64,000 nucleotides of DNA. It comes from Propionispira raffinosivorans DSM 20765 (GTDB lineage: Bacteria; Bacillota; Negativicutes; Selenomonadales; Selenomonadaceae). Both the position numbers and the translations under genes were made by a program. This document shows, piece by piece, positions 63,899-64,000 of this stretch. The DNA lies in contig NZ_KB905852.1 in NCBI RefSeq assembly GCF_000381065.1, positions 35,952 through 99,951 on the forward strand, given 5' to 3'. Position 1 is the first letter of the stretch; each line of letters starts with the position of its first letter. The notes under the pieces are model-generated. The model searched no databases. It worked only from the letters and a program-made list of their open reading frames with translations, and was not told the DNA's origin.

Positions 63899-64000
63899 AT
63901 GCAAGATAAAGATATACAAAGTTTAGAACATACTAAGTGGAGATGTCAATATCATATTGTTTTTGCGCCTAAATATCGTCGGATGGAAATTTATGGAGAA
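63899..64000 (+). CDS. tnpA: IS200/IS605 transposase TnpA, 3'-truncated by the window
   Basis: The 34 visible residues (starting MQDKDIQSLEHTKWRCQYHI, continuing VFAPKYRRMEIYGE) match the opening of Y1 single-strand transposases; the HIVFAPKYRR block is diagnostic. ATG 63899 follows AGGGAGG. The catalytic HUH motif and tyrosine lie outside the window. Confidence 0.88.
   Translation, partial: MQDKDIQSLEHTKWRCQYHIVFAPKYRRMEIYGE

Larger units (their letters stand above)
63786..64000 (+). mobile_element. IS200/IS605-family element, left part
   Basis: The left end shows an imperfect subterminal hairpin (CCGGC-TTA-GCCGG with outer CC/GG, 63786-63804), as expected for Y1-transposase elements that lack inverted repeats. 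A second hairpin and the tnpA start follow. The element runs past the window edge, so its right end is not seen. Confidence 0.8.

Noticed and set aside
1..64000. CRISPR arrays, prophage or classical defence islands
   Set aside because: No regularly spaced direct repeats, cas genes, phage structural genes, restriction or toxin-antitoxin genes were seen. The only mobile DNA is the IS200-type end.

Overview
The window is AT-rich chromosomal DNA from a motile, anaerobic, diderm Firmicute, most likely a member of the Negativicutes. It combines low-GC Firmicute traits (strong GGAGG ribosome-binding sites, comFB, ysxC, tig-clpP-clpX-lon order) with outer-membrane machinery (two TonB-dependent receptors, ExbB-ExbD-TonB) and a B12-dependent methylmalonyl-CoA mutase operon. 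Species cannot be read from the sequence.

Layout. 0-9.3 kb: a 5'-truncated chemoreceptor, a bile-acid:sodium-symporter-family permease, beta-carbonic anhydrase, a CBS protein, methionine aminopeptidase with a SEC-C zinc motif, a Fur-boxed DUF3793-flavodoxin pair, tRNA-Arg and tRNA-His, and a cytoplasmic cobaltochelatase CbiK. 9.6-15.5 kb: a second chemoreceptor, then cobalamin riboswitch 1 in front of cbiL and a BtuFCD-type ABC transporter. 15.6-18.8 kb: a Fur-boxed feoA-feoB locus and a flavodoxin. 19-25.3 kb: a methyltransferase plus a five-gene Nik-type nickel/cobalt ABC transporter and a CsoR/RcnR-type metal sensor.

25.4-45.9 kb is the most remarkable part, a corrinoid island. Riboswitch 2 precedes an exported CbiK. 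Riboswitch 3 precedes a complete trans-envelope uptake operon (BtuF, BtuD, BtuC, ExbB, ExbD, TonB, outer-membrane receptor). Riboswitch 4, a near copy of riboswitch 2 including two tandem terminators, precedes a lactate/malate-type dehydrogenase, both methylmalonyl-CoA mutase subunits and MeaB. These are followed by a second TonB receptor, a TIM-barrel protein that is a good candidate for a CbiR-type cobamide-remodelling hydrolase, an orphan BtuF-like lipoprotein and a small DnaA-N-like protein. Cobalt/nickel entry, cobalt insertion, corrin-ring synthesis, corrinoid capture, possible remodelling and the B12-using enzyme are therefore encoded close together.

45.9-64 kb is mostly housekeeping: a DrrAB-like ABC exporter, DUF805, a Fur-family regulator with a ZnuCB-type transporter, ComFB, a CNNM/CBS membrane protein, tig-clpP-clpX-lon-ysxC, the AhbA/AhbB siroheme decarboxylase pair, an aminotransferase, an APC permease and a LysR regulator. 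The left end of an IS200/IS605 element runs off the right edge.
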